DNA of 64,000 nucleotides from VYFG01 sp965248685 (GTDB taxonomy: Bacteria > Pseudomonadota > Gammaproteobacteria > Arenicellales > Poriferihabitantaceae): contig CBDFKC010000002.1 in assembly GCA_965248685.1 (NCBI GenBank), positions 620,001 through 684,000 of the forward strand. Direction: 5' to 3'. The stretch's first letter is position 1. Every line of letters starts with the position of its first letter. The position numbers were made by a program, and so were the translations under genes. The notes beneath the pieces were generated by a model that made no database searches, was not told the origin of the DNA, and saw only the letters and a list, made by a program, of their open reading frames with translations. Positions 8,726 through 17,143 of the stretch are shown in pieces.

Positions 8726-9970
8726 CTAAATGGCGCCAGACTCTCTAATCTGGGCGATATCATCTGCACTGTATCCGAGCTGACCGAGCACTTCTTCGGT
8801 ATGTTCTCCCAGTAGTGGAGACCGTACCACTTCGACCGGGGAATCAGACAATTTGACTGGACAGCCAACTGACAGATATTTACCTCTTACTGGGTGGTCA
8901 ACCTCGACAATGGTGCCTGTTTCGCGTAATGATGGCTCTTCGGCGAGCTCTTTCATTGATAATATTGGACCAACCGGGATGTCCAGTGAATTACAAATAT
9001 CCATGACTTCGTACTTTGTTTTGGTCATAGTCCATTGTTCAATCGCACCAAAAATCGTATTCAGCTTAGGCAGTCGTAAATCAGGTGTTGCGAACTCGGG
9101 ATCTTCCTTCCATTCTGGTTTCCCAATTACATCACAAACATTCTTCCAGACCGCGGCCTGGGTTATAAAATAGGTATACGCATTCGGGTCTGTTTCCCAG
9201 CCTTTGCATTTAAGTATTCGTCCGGGTTGGCCACCGCCCGAGTCGTTTCCGGCCCTCGGCGTGGCTTCACCAAAATCGACTCCTTCACCAAATTGGGAAT
9301 ATTCTTCCAGGGGACCTGAGGCCAGGCGCTGCTGATCTCTCAATTTGACCCGGCAGAGGTTTAATACACCGTCCTGCATCGGCGCTAAGACTTTTTGCCC
9401 GCAGCCTGATTGCTTCCGCTGATACAACGCGGTTACGATACCCAGTGCGAGATGTAAACCGGTGCCGGAATCACCGATCTGGGACCCGGTAACCAGTGGC
9501 GGGCCCTCCCGAAATCCGGTGGTCGATGCCGAACCGCCCGCGCATTGCGCGACGTTTTCATATACCTTGCAATCCTCATAGGGGCCTGGTCCAAAACCTT
9601 TGACCGAAGCCATGATCATGCGAGGGTTCAGCTGTTGAATTCGGTCCCAGCCGAACCCCATTCGATCCAGCGCCCCTGGGGCAAAATTTTCCACCATTAC
9701 GTCGCATTCTTTTATTAGACGCTCCAAAACCTCTTTGCCTGATTCTTTTTTGGTATTCAGGGTTAGCGAGCGTTTATTGTGATTGAGCATGGTGAAGTAC
9801 AACGAATCTGCACCCGGCACATCTACCAATTGTTTTCGGGTAGCGTCGCCAACACCTGGCCGTTCTACTTTAATGACATCGGCGCCAAACCACGCCAGTA
9901 GCTGGGTACAGGTTGGCCCTGACTGGACGTGAGTAAAGTCCAGAATTTTTACGCCATCGAGTGCTTTCAT
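8726..9970 (-). CDS. frc: Formyl-CoA:oxalate CoA-transferase (class III CoA-transferase)
   Basis: This family III CoA-transferase moves CoA from formyl-CoA to oxalate, giving oxalyl-CoA and formate. The 414 residues fit the family. The catalytic aspartate lies in IGDSGTGLHL (residue 167, compared with 169 in Oxalobacter Frc), with a glycine loop NDSGGGQPG near 252. Long Frc-typical stretches are present, including LNLCRVKLRDQQRL, ILKCKGWETDPNAY and LRGKYLTVGCP-like RGKYLSVGCP, so it resembles true Frc/YfdW rather than generic CaiB/BaiF proteins. It sits 31 bp downstream of the ThDP enzyme gene and 24 bp upstream of the formyltransferase gene, so they are probably co-transcribed. Confidence 0.88.
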   Translation of the reverse strand: MKALDGVKILDFTHVQSGPTCTQLLAWFGADVIKVERPGVGDATRKQLVDVPGADSLYFTMLNHNKRSLTLNTKKESGKEVLERLIKECDVMVENFAPGALDRMGFGWDRIQQLNPRMIMASVKGFGPGPYEDCKVYENVAQCAGGSASTTGFREGPPLVTGSQIGDSGTGLHLALGIVTALYQRKQSGCGQKVLAPMQDGVLNLCRVKLRDQQRLASGPLEEYSQFGEGVDFGEATPRAGNDSGGGQPGRILKCKGWETDPNAYTYFITQAAVWKNVCDVIGKPEWKEDPEFATPDLRLPKLNTIFGAIEQWTMTKTKYEVMDICNSLDIPVGPILSMKELAEEPSLRETGTIVEVDHPVRGKYLSVGCPVKLSDSPVEVVRSPLLGEHTEEVLGQLGYSADDIAQIRESGAI

Positions 9971-10001
9971 TTAAAAAACTCCAATAATCAAAAGTTAAAA
10001 T

Positions 10002-11738
10002 TTATTTGTACATGGTTTGTGCTTTGGTTCCAGGTGCATACTCATCTGGATCGACCCAGATATTCACCACGGCGCACTTGCCAGTTTTTGCGATTGCTTC
10101 ACGAGCTCGCTCCAAGGCTGGCTGAATTTCACTGGCTTCTCGAATTTCTTCGCCGTATCCACCTAACATCTCGCCAAATTTGCTAAATGGGATATCGCCC
10201 AGTTTGTTGCCAATATTTCCTCGCTCCTCACCGTATTTGGCAATCTGACCATATCGAATCTGATTCATATGTGAGTTGTTTCCAACAATTGCAAGATATG
10301 GTGCGCCAAATCGCTGAGAAGTTTCCATATCAAATGAAGTCATGCCAAACGAACCATCACCATATAAACAGACCACTTCCTTATCTGGGTGAGCGAGTTT
10401 GGCGGCCATTGAAAAGCCAGTGCCAACACCAAGAGAACCGAGGGCTCCCGGATCCATCCATTGCCCCGGCCCCTTTGGCCGTACTGCCTGGGCCGATATC
10501 GTCACGATGTCTCCACCGTCTCCAATATAAATCGAATTGTCTCCAAGAAATTCGTTGATTTCCCAGGCTAATCGATAGGGGTGAATTGGATTCTGGTCAG
10601 TGGTAAACATCGGCATTAGTTTCTCGAGCTTAGTCGCTTCAATTTCACGTAATTGCTTCATCCACTCTTGTCGTTGCTGGCGCCCACCAGTGTCAATCCG
10701 GCCGGAAGCTGCCTGGGACACTGCCGCCAAAATCGCACCTGGATCACCGGCAATACCGAGATGGATATCCCGGTTTTTCCCGACCGTGCTATAGCTTTGA
10801 TCAATCTGGATCAGAGTCGCCTTGTTCGATATGCGTTTGCCATACCCCATACGGAAATCAAACGGAGTACCGACGATCAATATGACGTCGGCATTACTAA
10901 ACGCATCTCGTCTGGTTCTGTCGAAATGATGCGGATCATCATTCGGTAGCATCCCGCGACTGGCTCCATTCATATAGGCCGGAATGTCCAATGCACGAAC
11001 GAAATTGATGGCGTCGTTGTGACTTTGGGATGCCCATACCTGCTGCCCGAGCAAAACCGCCGGGCGCTCGGCATTTACCAGTATGTCCGCCAGCTTTTCT
11101 ATATCTGCAGGATCTCCAATAGATCGAACCGAAGATCGATAGCTACCCGGCTCAGGGATAATGGCTGATTCCACTGGCACTTCCCGATCCAAAACGTCTC
11201 GGGGAATTTCCAGGTAGCTGGGACCATAGGCACCGGAAAAACACTCTCTGGCAGCCATTGAAACCATATCTGCAACCCGTTCTGTCGAAAAAACTCCCGA
11301 AGCGAATTTGGTAATTGGCGTCATCATATCCACATGGGGTAAATCTTGCAGCGAACCCATTTTATGCTGAGTCAATGAACTTTGACCGCCAATATGGAGA
11401 ATCGGGCTTTCGGAACGAAATGCTGTAGCGATCCCGGTTACCGCATTGGTACAACCAGGTCCTGCGGTGGTTACCACGCAGCCAAGTTTCCCGGTTTGCC
11501 GCGCATAGCCATCAGCAGCATGGGCAGCGGTCTGCTCGTGACGTACGTCGATGATTCGGATGCCCTCGTCAATGCAACCATCGTAGATATCAATAATATG
11601 GCCACCGCAAAGGGTAAATATAGTATCAACCCCCTCGTTTTTCAGAGCACGGGCAACCAGGTGTCCTCCAGATATTACGCTTCCACTTTTATCTTTGCGG
11701 GCTAGTGTGTCACTGGCGGTATCGGTATTTCCACTCAT
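10002..11738 (-). CDS. ThDP-dependent enzyme, acetolactate synthase/2-hydroxyacyl-CoA lyase type
   Basis: This 578-residue ThDP enzyme has three domains: an N-terminal pyrimidine-binding domain with the activating glutamate in RHEQTAAHAADGYA (E68), a central domain, and a C-terminal pyrophosphate domain with GDGS at 460-463 and NN at 487-488. By position beside frc one expects oxalyl-CoA decarboxylase, but the Oxc signature around YEE(L/M)DQMN is replaced by MGSLQDLPHVD. That is closer to the GAFQEFPQVE stretch of 2-hydroxyacyl-CoA lyase and to acetolactate synthase-like proteins. It could therefore make formyl-CoA from a 2-hydroxyacyl-CoA, or be a divergent oxalyl-CoA decarboxylase. A biosynthetic acetolactate synthase is unlikely because no small subunit gene is adjacent. 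Confidence 0.7.
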   Translation of the reverse strand: MSGNTDTASDTLARKDKSGSVISGGHLVARALKNEGVDTIFTLCGGHIIDIYDGCIDEGIRIIDVRHEQTAAHAADGYARQTGKLGCVVTTAGPGCTNAVTGIATAFRSESPILHIGGQSSLTQHKMGSLQDLPHVDMMTPITKFASGVFSTERVADMVSMAARECFSGAYGPSYLEIPRDVLDREVPVESAIIPEPGSYRSSVRSIGDPADIEKLADILVNAERPAVLLGQQVWASQSHNDAINFVRALDIPAYMNGASRGMLPNDDPHHFDRTRRDAFSNADVILIVGTPFDFRMGYGKRISNKATLIQIDQSYSTVGKNRDIHLGIAGDPGAILAAVSQAASGRIDTGGRQQRQEWMKQLREIEATKLEKLMPMFTTDQNPIHPYRLAWEINEFLGDNSIYIGDGGDIVTISAQAVRPKGPGQWMDPGALGSLGVGTGFSMAAKLAHPDKEVVCLYGDGSFGMTSFDMETSQRFGAPYLAIVGNNSHMNQIRYGQIAKYGEERGNIGNKLGDIPFSKFGEMLGGYGEEIREASEIQPALERAREAIAKTGKCAVVNIWVDPDEYAPGTKAQTMYK

Positions 11739-11804
11739 TTGAACTTACTCCTGGATATGGGTTGATGAAGGGTATTTCTGACTTGAACAGCTAGAAATAC
11801 ACCT

Positions 11805-12500
11805 CTATTCGAGGTAATCGACGTATTGTTTGATATGACTTGCCAGATACATTGCGTGCTCACGAACCAGTTGTTCTGCCATGGTTGCGTCTCTCTCTTC
11901 AAGGGCATTGATGATTCTCATATGATCGATAATAGATTCTGCCGCGCGATCTCTTTCGGTCATGGTCTTGTCACGTATTGCCCGCATATGAACAAACAGC
12001 CCATCGGCAATTTCGATCAATAATTGGCATTTACTCAACTGAATTAACCGTTGATGAAACGCGATATTGGTTGCGGAGTATTCGTCTATATGCGCTCTGG
12101 CTTCATTGCTGTCGTCAAAGGTTGCAAACATTTCCCGCATCGAAGAAAGTTCCGCATCGCTCGCGCTTTCGGTGGCCAGGCGAGCCGCCATTCCTTCGAG
12201 CCCTGCCCATACGAAAATAATCTCGAGAATTTCCTGTTTGGTTTTTCTAACAACGAATGCACCGCGGCGCGGATAAGACACAACAAGCCCTTCCTGTTCT
12301 AGTCGGGTGATTGCTTCGCGAATTGGGGTGCGACTGACTCCCAAGTCCTCGGCTAGTTTTCTCTCATCCAATTTTGGCGGTTCGGCGCCGGAATATATAT
12401 CCATTTTTGAAATGGCTTCCTTGATCGAATGATAAACCGCATCCTTTAAACCGGGATTAAGATCTATTGGTCTGAGTTTTACTTCAAATTGCTGGCTCAT
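11805..12500 (-). CDS. GntR family transcriptional regulator, FadR/FCD subfamily
   Basis: This 231-residue regulator has an N-terminal winged helix (about 25-90) with the GntR helix-turn-helix LAEDLGVSRTPIREAITRLE, and an all-helical FCD effector domain (about 95-225) containing histidine residues of the kind that bind metal or a carboxylate ligand. It is encoded inside the transporter and enzyme cluster, between tctA and the ThDP enzyme gene, so it most likely controls them. A TTGTATACAA palindrome lies 28-37 bp upstream of its ATG and a related palindrome lies before tctC. FadR-type GntR proteins usually repress and are released by a pathway acid; the ligand here is unknown. Confidence 0.9.
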   Translation of the reverse strand: MSQQFEVKLRPIDLNPGLKDAVYHSIKEAISKMDIYSGAEPPKLDERKLAEDLGVSRTPIREAITRLEQEGLVVSYPRRGAFVVRKTKQEILEIIFVWAGLEGMAARLATESASDAELSSMREMFATFDDSNEARAHIDEYSATNIAFHQRLIQLSKCQLLIEIADGLFVHMRAIRDKTMTERDRAAESIIDHMRIINALEERDATMAEQLVREHAMYLASHIKQYVDYLE

Positions 12501-12527
12501 TTTCCAACACCTTCTAAACTTTGTATA

Positions 12528-12537
12528 TTGTATACAA
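12528..12537. promoter_or_regulatory. Putative GntR operator upstream of gntR
   Basis: TTGTATACAA is a perfect 10-bp palindrome with a GTATAC centre, 28-37 bp before the gntR ATG. A partial extra half site TTGTATA directly precedes it (12521-12527). The sequence is of the type bound by FadR-family GntR regulators; autoregulation is inferred. Confidence 0.5.
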
Positions 12538-12622
12538 CACGATAAAGATTGAGTTTCAAGATTTTTCGGATCAATTAATTAATGCAGAAAATTGAGATTA
12601 GCCATTCAGTTATTCTCAGTCG

Positions 12623-14137
12623 CTAATTTTTAACGGAAGAGTTTTTACTTTTTTTAAAGTTTCTGAAAACCGGGTATAAAACTAATACCAGTGCGATCAA
12701 AATACATATTGCTGAAATTGGCCGGGTAAAAAAGATCGACACATCGCCGTGAGAACCTATCAGGGTCTGACGTAGAGATCGCTCTGCCAGTGGACCAAGT
12801 ACGATGGCGAGAACCGCGGGCGCGACTGGATAATTTAATTTACGTAATAAATAACCAACCACCCCAAATAAAAGCATTAACCAAACGTCGTGCATTGTCT
12901 GAGTCGGTGCGTATCCACCCACAACGCATAAAATATAGATGATTGGCGCAAGAATGCTAAACGGCAGAGTCAATACTTTGACAAAGAGCGGAATGAAAGC
13001 CAGGTTAATTATCAGCGTTACCAGGTTGGCGATATACAAAGAACCAATTAATCCCCAAACAAATTCTGGATGTTCGGTAAATAACAGAGGCCCTGGCCGT
13101 AGTCCCCAAATTATCATTCCACCCAACAAGATCGCAGTAGTCGGAGAGCCCGGAATACCCAGAGTTATCATCGGCAACATTGATCCAGTGGAGGCTGCAT
13201 TATTCGCCGCCTCAGGTGCGGCAACGCCGGCGATATTTCCTTTACCGAATGAATCAGGATCCTTCGAAAAAGTTTTAGCCAGTCCATAGGACATGAGTGA
13301 CGCCGGCGTAGCGCCAGCTGCTGGTAACGTGCCCACAAAATACCCCAGAATTGAACCAAGGGTTGTGGTACCGATATATTTTTTAATGTCTTTGAAATTG
13401 TTGATCATCTGGCGGAAAGACATCGTAACTTTATGTACTACTACTTTCCCCTTAGTAGTTTCCAGGGTCCATAGCATTTCACCAATGCCATAAATTCCAA
13501 TAGCGAGCACCAGAAAATTTATACCGTGAAGGAAGCCATCTATATCGCCAAAGATAAGTCGTGGCTGACCAGAAATAATATCCAGTCCTACTGTCGCCAG
13601 GACTAAACCAATTAGAATTGAAAAAACTGTTTTAGGGATGTCATCTCCACCTAGCCCAATAAACGTGGCAAACGCCAAAAGCATTAGCGCGAATTCTTCG
13701 GTGGGACCGAATTTAAGAGCAAACGCGGCCAGGGGCGGCGCAAACAGGGTAAACAAAACTACGGAGATAGTGCCTCCGATAAAAGAGGCGATTGCAGCAG
13801 CGGTCAAGGCTTTATCCGCATGTCCTTGCTGGGCTAATGGTCTACCATCGAATACAGTTGCCACCGCGGTTGAGGCACCGGGAATTCCTAGAGTTATTGA
13901 ACTGATGGCTCCACCATACATCGCGCCATAATAAATCGCGGCTAAAAATATGATCGCCGAAGTTGGTGGTACCAGAAACGTAATGGGTAACAAAATTGCT
14001 ACACCGTTTACCGAACCCAGCCCTGGCATTGCGCCGATTAAAAGGCCAAGGGAACAGCCAATTACGATCATCAGAAGGTTGACAGGTTCAGCGGCCTGGG
14101 CTAATCCGCCCATTAAATGTATAAGTATGTCTTCCAC
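12623..14137 (-). CDS. tctA: Tripartite tricarboxylate transporter, large membrane subunit TctA
   Basis: This is the large permease of a TTT-family importer, which moves carboxylates across the inner membrane using an ion gradient and a periplasmic binding protein. The 504 residues contain about ten or more hydrophobic segments and TctA-type conserved glycine/proline stretches such as GAMPGLGSVNGVAILLP near residue 33 and TLPAAGATPASLMSYGLAK near 265. The start is GTG with GAGG seven bases upstream. It is downstream of tctB and tctC in the same direction. Substrate cannot be read from TctA; the enzymes downstream suggest oxalate or another small acid that yields formyl-CoA. Confidence 0.93.
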   Translation of the reverse strand: MEDILIHLMGGLAQAAEPVNLLMIVIGCSLGLLIGAMPGLGSVNGVAILLPITFLVPPTSAIIFLAAIYYGAMYGGAISSITLGIPGASTAVATVFDGRPLAQQGHADKALTAAAIASFIGGTISVVLFTLFAPPLAAFALKFGPTEEFALMLLAFATFIGLGGDDIPKTVFSILIGLVLATVGLDIISGQPRLIFGDIDGFLHGINFLVLAIGIYGIGEMLWTLETTKGKVVVHKVTMSFRQMINNFKDIKKYIGTTTLGSILGYFVGTLPAAGATPASLMSYGLAKTFSKDPDSFGKGNIAGVAAPEAANNAASTGSMLPMITLGIPGSPTTAILLGGMIIWGLRPGPLLFTEHPEFVWGLIGSLYIANLVTLIINLAFIPLFVKVLTLPFSILAPIIYILCVVGGYAPTQTMHDVWLMLLFGVVGYLLRKLNYPVAPAVLAIVLGPLAERSLRQTLIGSHGDVSIFFTRPISAICILIALVLVLYPVFRNFKKSKNSSVKN

Positions 14138-14203
14138 GGTCGACCTCAGATCTGTCTATACGTTGATTGCGAAATTATCGATGGCATTAATTGGCATTCC
14201 ATT

Positions 14204-14713
14204 TTAGAAGGAATAAATGAAGTCATATATTGGGTAAAACAAGGGTTCGCTAATTGATTTCGGCAGGGGAATTTTCAATGCCCATTCAAATAGACAAAAA
14301 ACAATAATGGGTACCAGCACCATCATGGTAATCGTCAAGGTCCAGCTATGGTGACCAACAAATCTAAGGTAGAACAATAGAAAGAAAAACAGTCCGATAT
14401 AGATCCCAACCAGGTGGGTCGCGACCAGGAGAAAAAGGATTGAACCCCCAGAAATTCCTACAACTAAAATTGTATCCCAGGTCATAAATGGATCTAGATT
14501 GCGTGACTCCGGGGTGATCCCTTTAAACCATCTATAGACTGTTGCCAGGCAGGCAAGTAGCATACCCGCGGACAACCAAAAGGGCCAGGCACCGGACCCT
14601 GGGCCACGTTCGGGAATCCAGTCTATGCGTAATTCTGCGCTTTTGAGCATAAGCAATAAAGAACAGATTGCTAACACTATTGCCATCATTAATTCTGCGG
14701 TTCTGACGGTCAT
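14204..14713 (-). CDS. tctB: Tripartite tricarboxylate transporter, small membrane subunit TctB
   Basis: This 169-residue protein has the size and four-helix hydrophobic profile of TctB, the poorly conserved small membrane subunit of TTT importers. Membrane segments are visible near residues 10-25, 42-60, 78-105 and 115-140. Its identity rests largely on lying between tctC and tctA (66 bp before tctA). The region between tctC and this gene holds a stable stem-loop that may set a higher level of the binding protein. Confidence 0.87.
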   Translation of the reverse strand: MTVRTAELMMAIVLAICSLLLMLKSAELRIDWIPERGPGSGAWPFWLSAGMLLACLATVYRWFKGITPESRNLDPFMTWDTILVVGISGGSILFLLVATHLVGIYIGLFFFLLFYLRFVGHHSWTLTITMMVLVPIIVFCLFEWALKIPLPKSISEPLFYPIYDFIYSF

Positions 14714-14813
14714 TTTATTATCTTCTCCGAAAAAATTTTGTCACGAGTATCCCCGCCCCGGCAAATACGGGACATACAAATGGTTGAAGCTAACTTGTTA
14801 TATACAGATAAGC

Positions 14814-14857
14814 GGGTGAAGCATGGAGTCCAGCATTGGCTAACTCCATGCTTACCC
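14814..14857 (-). other. Stem-loop between tctC and tctB
   Basis: GGGTGAAGCATGGAGT (14814-14829) pairs with ACTCCATGCTTACCC (14843-14857), giving about 15 base pairs with one bulge and a 13-nt loop. There is no T run after it on the minus strand, so it is more likely an mRNA-stabilising or attenuating hairpin than a full terminator. It lies directly after the tctC stop codon, where such hairpins commonly raise binding-protein mRNA above permease mRNA. Confidence 0.6.
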
Positions 14858-14867
14858 GGAGGCGGGA

Positions 14868-15875
14868 TTACTCGCCAGTGATCGCTGAAGCGCCGACAGA
14901 TTCAATCAGGTCTTTATGCAGTTGAATTTGTTGCTTGTGATAAGTGCCTAAATCTGCACCAGCCAACCAGGTGTCGCAGGCAAGGCCATCGTCAGTACAA
15001 AAAGTCTGCCATTCTTCTGAATCAAATAATTGCTTGAACAGATTGATATACCATTCCTGGGCCTCCGCGGACATTCCAGGAGGTCCATTGATAGAACGTT
15101 GCATATAGTATTCCATGTCAACACCAACCTCATGGGCGGTGGGAACATCCGGATACGCAGGCAGACGCTCAGCGGTGAACTGGACTAGTGGCTTGGTGTT
15201 TCCCGCACGATAAAATTCATTTTGCTCCGCAGGATTATTTACCGATGAGTCAATGTGTTTACCCACCAGGTTCTTGGCCACAGTACCGCCACCGGGAAAT
15301 GGAATATAGGTGACATCATAGCCAAATTCCTTTTCCATCATGGCGGTCAGGATTGAATCCTCCTGACCACTACCGGTACCACCAACTTTCCAGGTATTTC
15401 CAGCAGCTTTAACCGCTGAGACATAACTATTCAAGTCGGTAATGTCGGCCATATCTGAGTGAACCCAGAGTAGAAAATTGTCAATCGCCATTCGTCCAAT
15501 TGGAGTGAACTTTGTGACATCAACCCCAATTCCTTTTTGAATAACCGGAGTTGTGTAGAAACTGTTGAGGGTAACCAGGATAGTGTGATCGTCCCCAGCC
15601 TTATCTTGCATATAGCGCAGTGCTTCTGCGCCTGAACCACCCGCTTTGTTTATTGGAATAATCGGACGTGGCGATAAATCTTTCTTTTCGATCAGACCCT
15701 GTAACAATCTAGCAATCTGATCAGCACCGCCACCGGCACCTGCCATGATGATGAGCTCCACGGGTTTTTTTGGTGACCATTCGGCCATGGCGGGTGCGGA
15801 CATCCCTAACGATGTCGCTGCTGCTACTGCAACCGGTAGGGCTGCTTTTTTCAACTTGTGTAATACATTTTTCAT
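14868..15875 (-). CDS. tctC: Tripartite tricarboxylate transporter, periplasmic binding protein TctC
   Basis: This 335-residue extracytoplasmic solute receptor of the Bug/TctC family starts with a signal peptide of about 31 residues ending in SAPAMA. The substrate-clamp motif MAGAGGGADQIAR, matching the usual PGGG-x-D-x-x-AR segment, lies near residue 45, and a second loop FPGGGTVAKNLVG near 200. It delivers a carboxylate to TctAB. It is the first gene of the leftward cluster and has a 22-bp palindrome upstream, the likely control point. Bug proteins bind many carboxylates and the ligand cannot be assigned from sequence. Confidence 0.93.
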   Translation of the reverse strand: MKNVLHKLKKAALPVAVAAATSLGMSAPAMAEWSPKKPVELIIMAGAGGGADQIARLLQGLIEKKDLSPRPIIPINKAGGSGAEALRYMQDKAGDDHTILVTLNSFYTTPVIQKGIGVDVTKFTPIGRMAIDNFLLWVHSDMADITDLNSYVSAVKAAGNTWKVGGTGSGQEDSILTAMMEKEFGYDVTYIPFPGGGTVAKNLVGKHIDSSVNNPAEQNEFYRAGNTKPLVQFTAERLPAYPDVPTAHEVGVDMEYYMQRSINGPPGMSAEAQEWYINLFKQLFDSEEWQTFCTDDGLACDTWLAGADLGTYHKQQIQLHKDLIESVGASAITGE

Positions 15876-15914
15876 TATTTATATTCTCCGTGGGAGTTAG
15901 TTTTTTAGTTTGCT

Positions 15915-15936
15915 GGTATTTGGTATACCAGATACC
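15915..15936. promoter_or_regulatory. Putative GntR operator upstream of tctC
   Basis: GGTATTTGGTATACCAGATACC is an inverted repeat with one mismatched pair, centred on the perfect palindrome TGGTATACCA (15921-15930), 40-61 bp before the tctC ATG. It shares the TNGTATACNA core with the site before gntR, so both are probably bound by the cluster's GntR protein. Confidence 0.6.
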
Positions 15937-16114
15937 GTTATCAAGAATACTGCGCCGAAAATCTGTTGTAAAGCCCCTTTCACCATTTAATCCATACCGT
16001 TCAGTATTTGAAAAAAGACCGGTGTAAATACAGATTTTAGGAAATTCTCTGGGTCAGATAAGAATTTGTCTGGTAGTCGATATTAAAAACAACAAGATAC
16101 GAGCAACAATTCAA

Positions 16115-17095
16115 TTATATTTTTAGAACAATCTTGCCAAAGTGGAGACTTTCCTCCATTGCGCGATGGGCATCGGCTGCCTCCGATAAGGCATACATGT
16201 CGGATATAAGTGGAACTATGGTTTTATTTTCAAAAAACGGTACTACGCGCTGATTAAAGTTATGAATGATTTGTGCTTTTTCATTTATCGAACGCGGACG
16301 CAAAACAGAACCTACTATTTGCTGGCGTTTGACCATCAACAATGCAAGATTTAATTCCGATTTAATTCCACCCATAACTCCGATAATAATCAATCGACCA
16401 GAAACTGCGAGTGAACTCATATTGGATGAGAGGTATTCCGCGCCAATATGATCGAGTACCACATCTACCCCGCGTCCCTGGGTAATTATTTTCACTTGTT
16501 CCAGAAAAGACTGGGTTCGATAATCAATTACATGATGCGCTCCCAACCCAACTACCCGGTCATACTTACCGGTAGAAGCGGTAACGATAATAGTAGTTGA
16601 CGGCACCAGTGCCTGACATAATTGTATGGCGGCAGTGTTCACCCCGCCGCCGCCGCCATGGAGTAAAACGCTATTACCGTCTTCGAGGCCCGCCAGCATA
16701 AACAGGTTTAGATAGGCTGTAAGGTAAGTCTCGCAGACGCAGGCTGCTTGTTCAAAAGACATCGACTCGGGAATAGCCATCATGTGGCCCGCATTGGCAA
16801 CCGCGAACTCTGCGTAGCCACCTCCTCCAATCAATGCCATAACCCGGTCGCCAGTCTGCCATTGGCTGACCCCGCTTCCAGTGGATTCAACGGTGCCGGC
16901 AACTTCGAGTCCGAGAATGTCAGAGTCACCTTTAGGTGGGTTGTAGTTTCCCTGGCGTTGGATGATATCGGGGCGATTTACCGACGTTGCAGCAACTTTT
17001 ATTAATACCTGATCTGGTCCTGGTTGAGGAACCTCGACGTTCTGGTAAGACATCATTTCCGGACCGCCAAACTGTTTGAGAATTATTGCTTTCAT
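16115..17095 (-). CDS. NADPH:quinone oxidoreductase-like, medium-chain reductase family
   Basis: This 326-residue protein belongs to the zinc-free quinone oxidoreductase branch of the MDR superfamily and would reduce quinones or other electrophiles with NADPH. The N-terminal GroES-like domain contains the family pattern NRPDIIQRQGNYNPPKG, and the nucleotide-binding domain has HGGGGGVNTAAIQL near residue 148. I use the ATG at 17095; a TTG three codons upstream is also open. It resembles the PIG3/TP53I3-like subgroup. It sits 39 bp downstream of pyk, and no functional link is evident. Confidence 0.85.
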   Translation of the reverse strand: MKAIILKQFGGPEMMSYQNVEVPQPGPDQVLIKVAATSVNRPDIIQRQGNYNPPKGDSDILGLEVAGTVESTGSGVSQWQTGDRVMALIGGGGYAEFAVANAGHMMAIPESMSFEQAACVCETYLTAYLNLFMLAGLEDGNSVLLHGGGGGVNTAAIQLCQALVPSTTIIVTASTGKYDRVVGLGAHHVIDYRTQSFLEQVKIITQGRGVDVVLDHIGAEYLSSNMSSLAVSGRLIIIGVMGGIKSELNLALLMVKRQQIVGSVLRPRSINEKAQIIHNFNQRVVPFFENKTIVPLISDMYALSEAADAHRAMEESLHFGKIVLKI

Positions 17096-17143
17096 TTTGG
17101 TCAAACTCGATTTATCGATTTTGTGTACAAAAACCCATGCGCC

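Noticed and set aside
10002..11738. Canonical oxalyl-CoA decarboxylase (oxc)
   Set aside because: Location beside frc suggests it, but the characteristic Tyr-Glu stretch and neighbouring residues are absent, so only the wider ThDP family is claimed.
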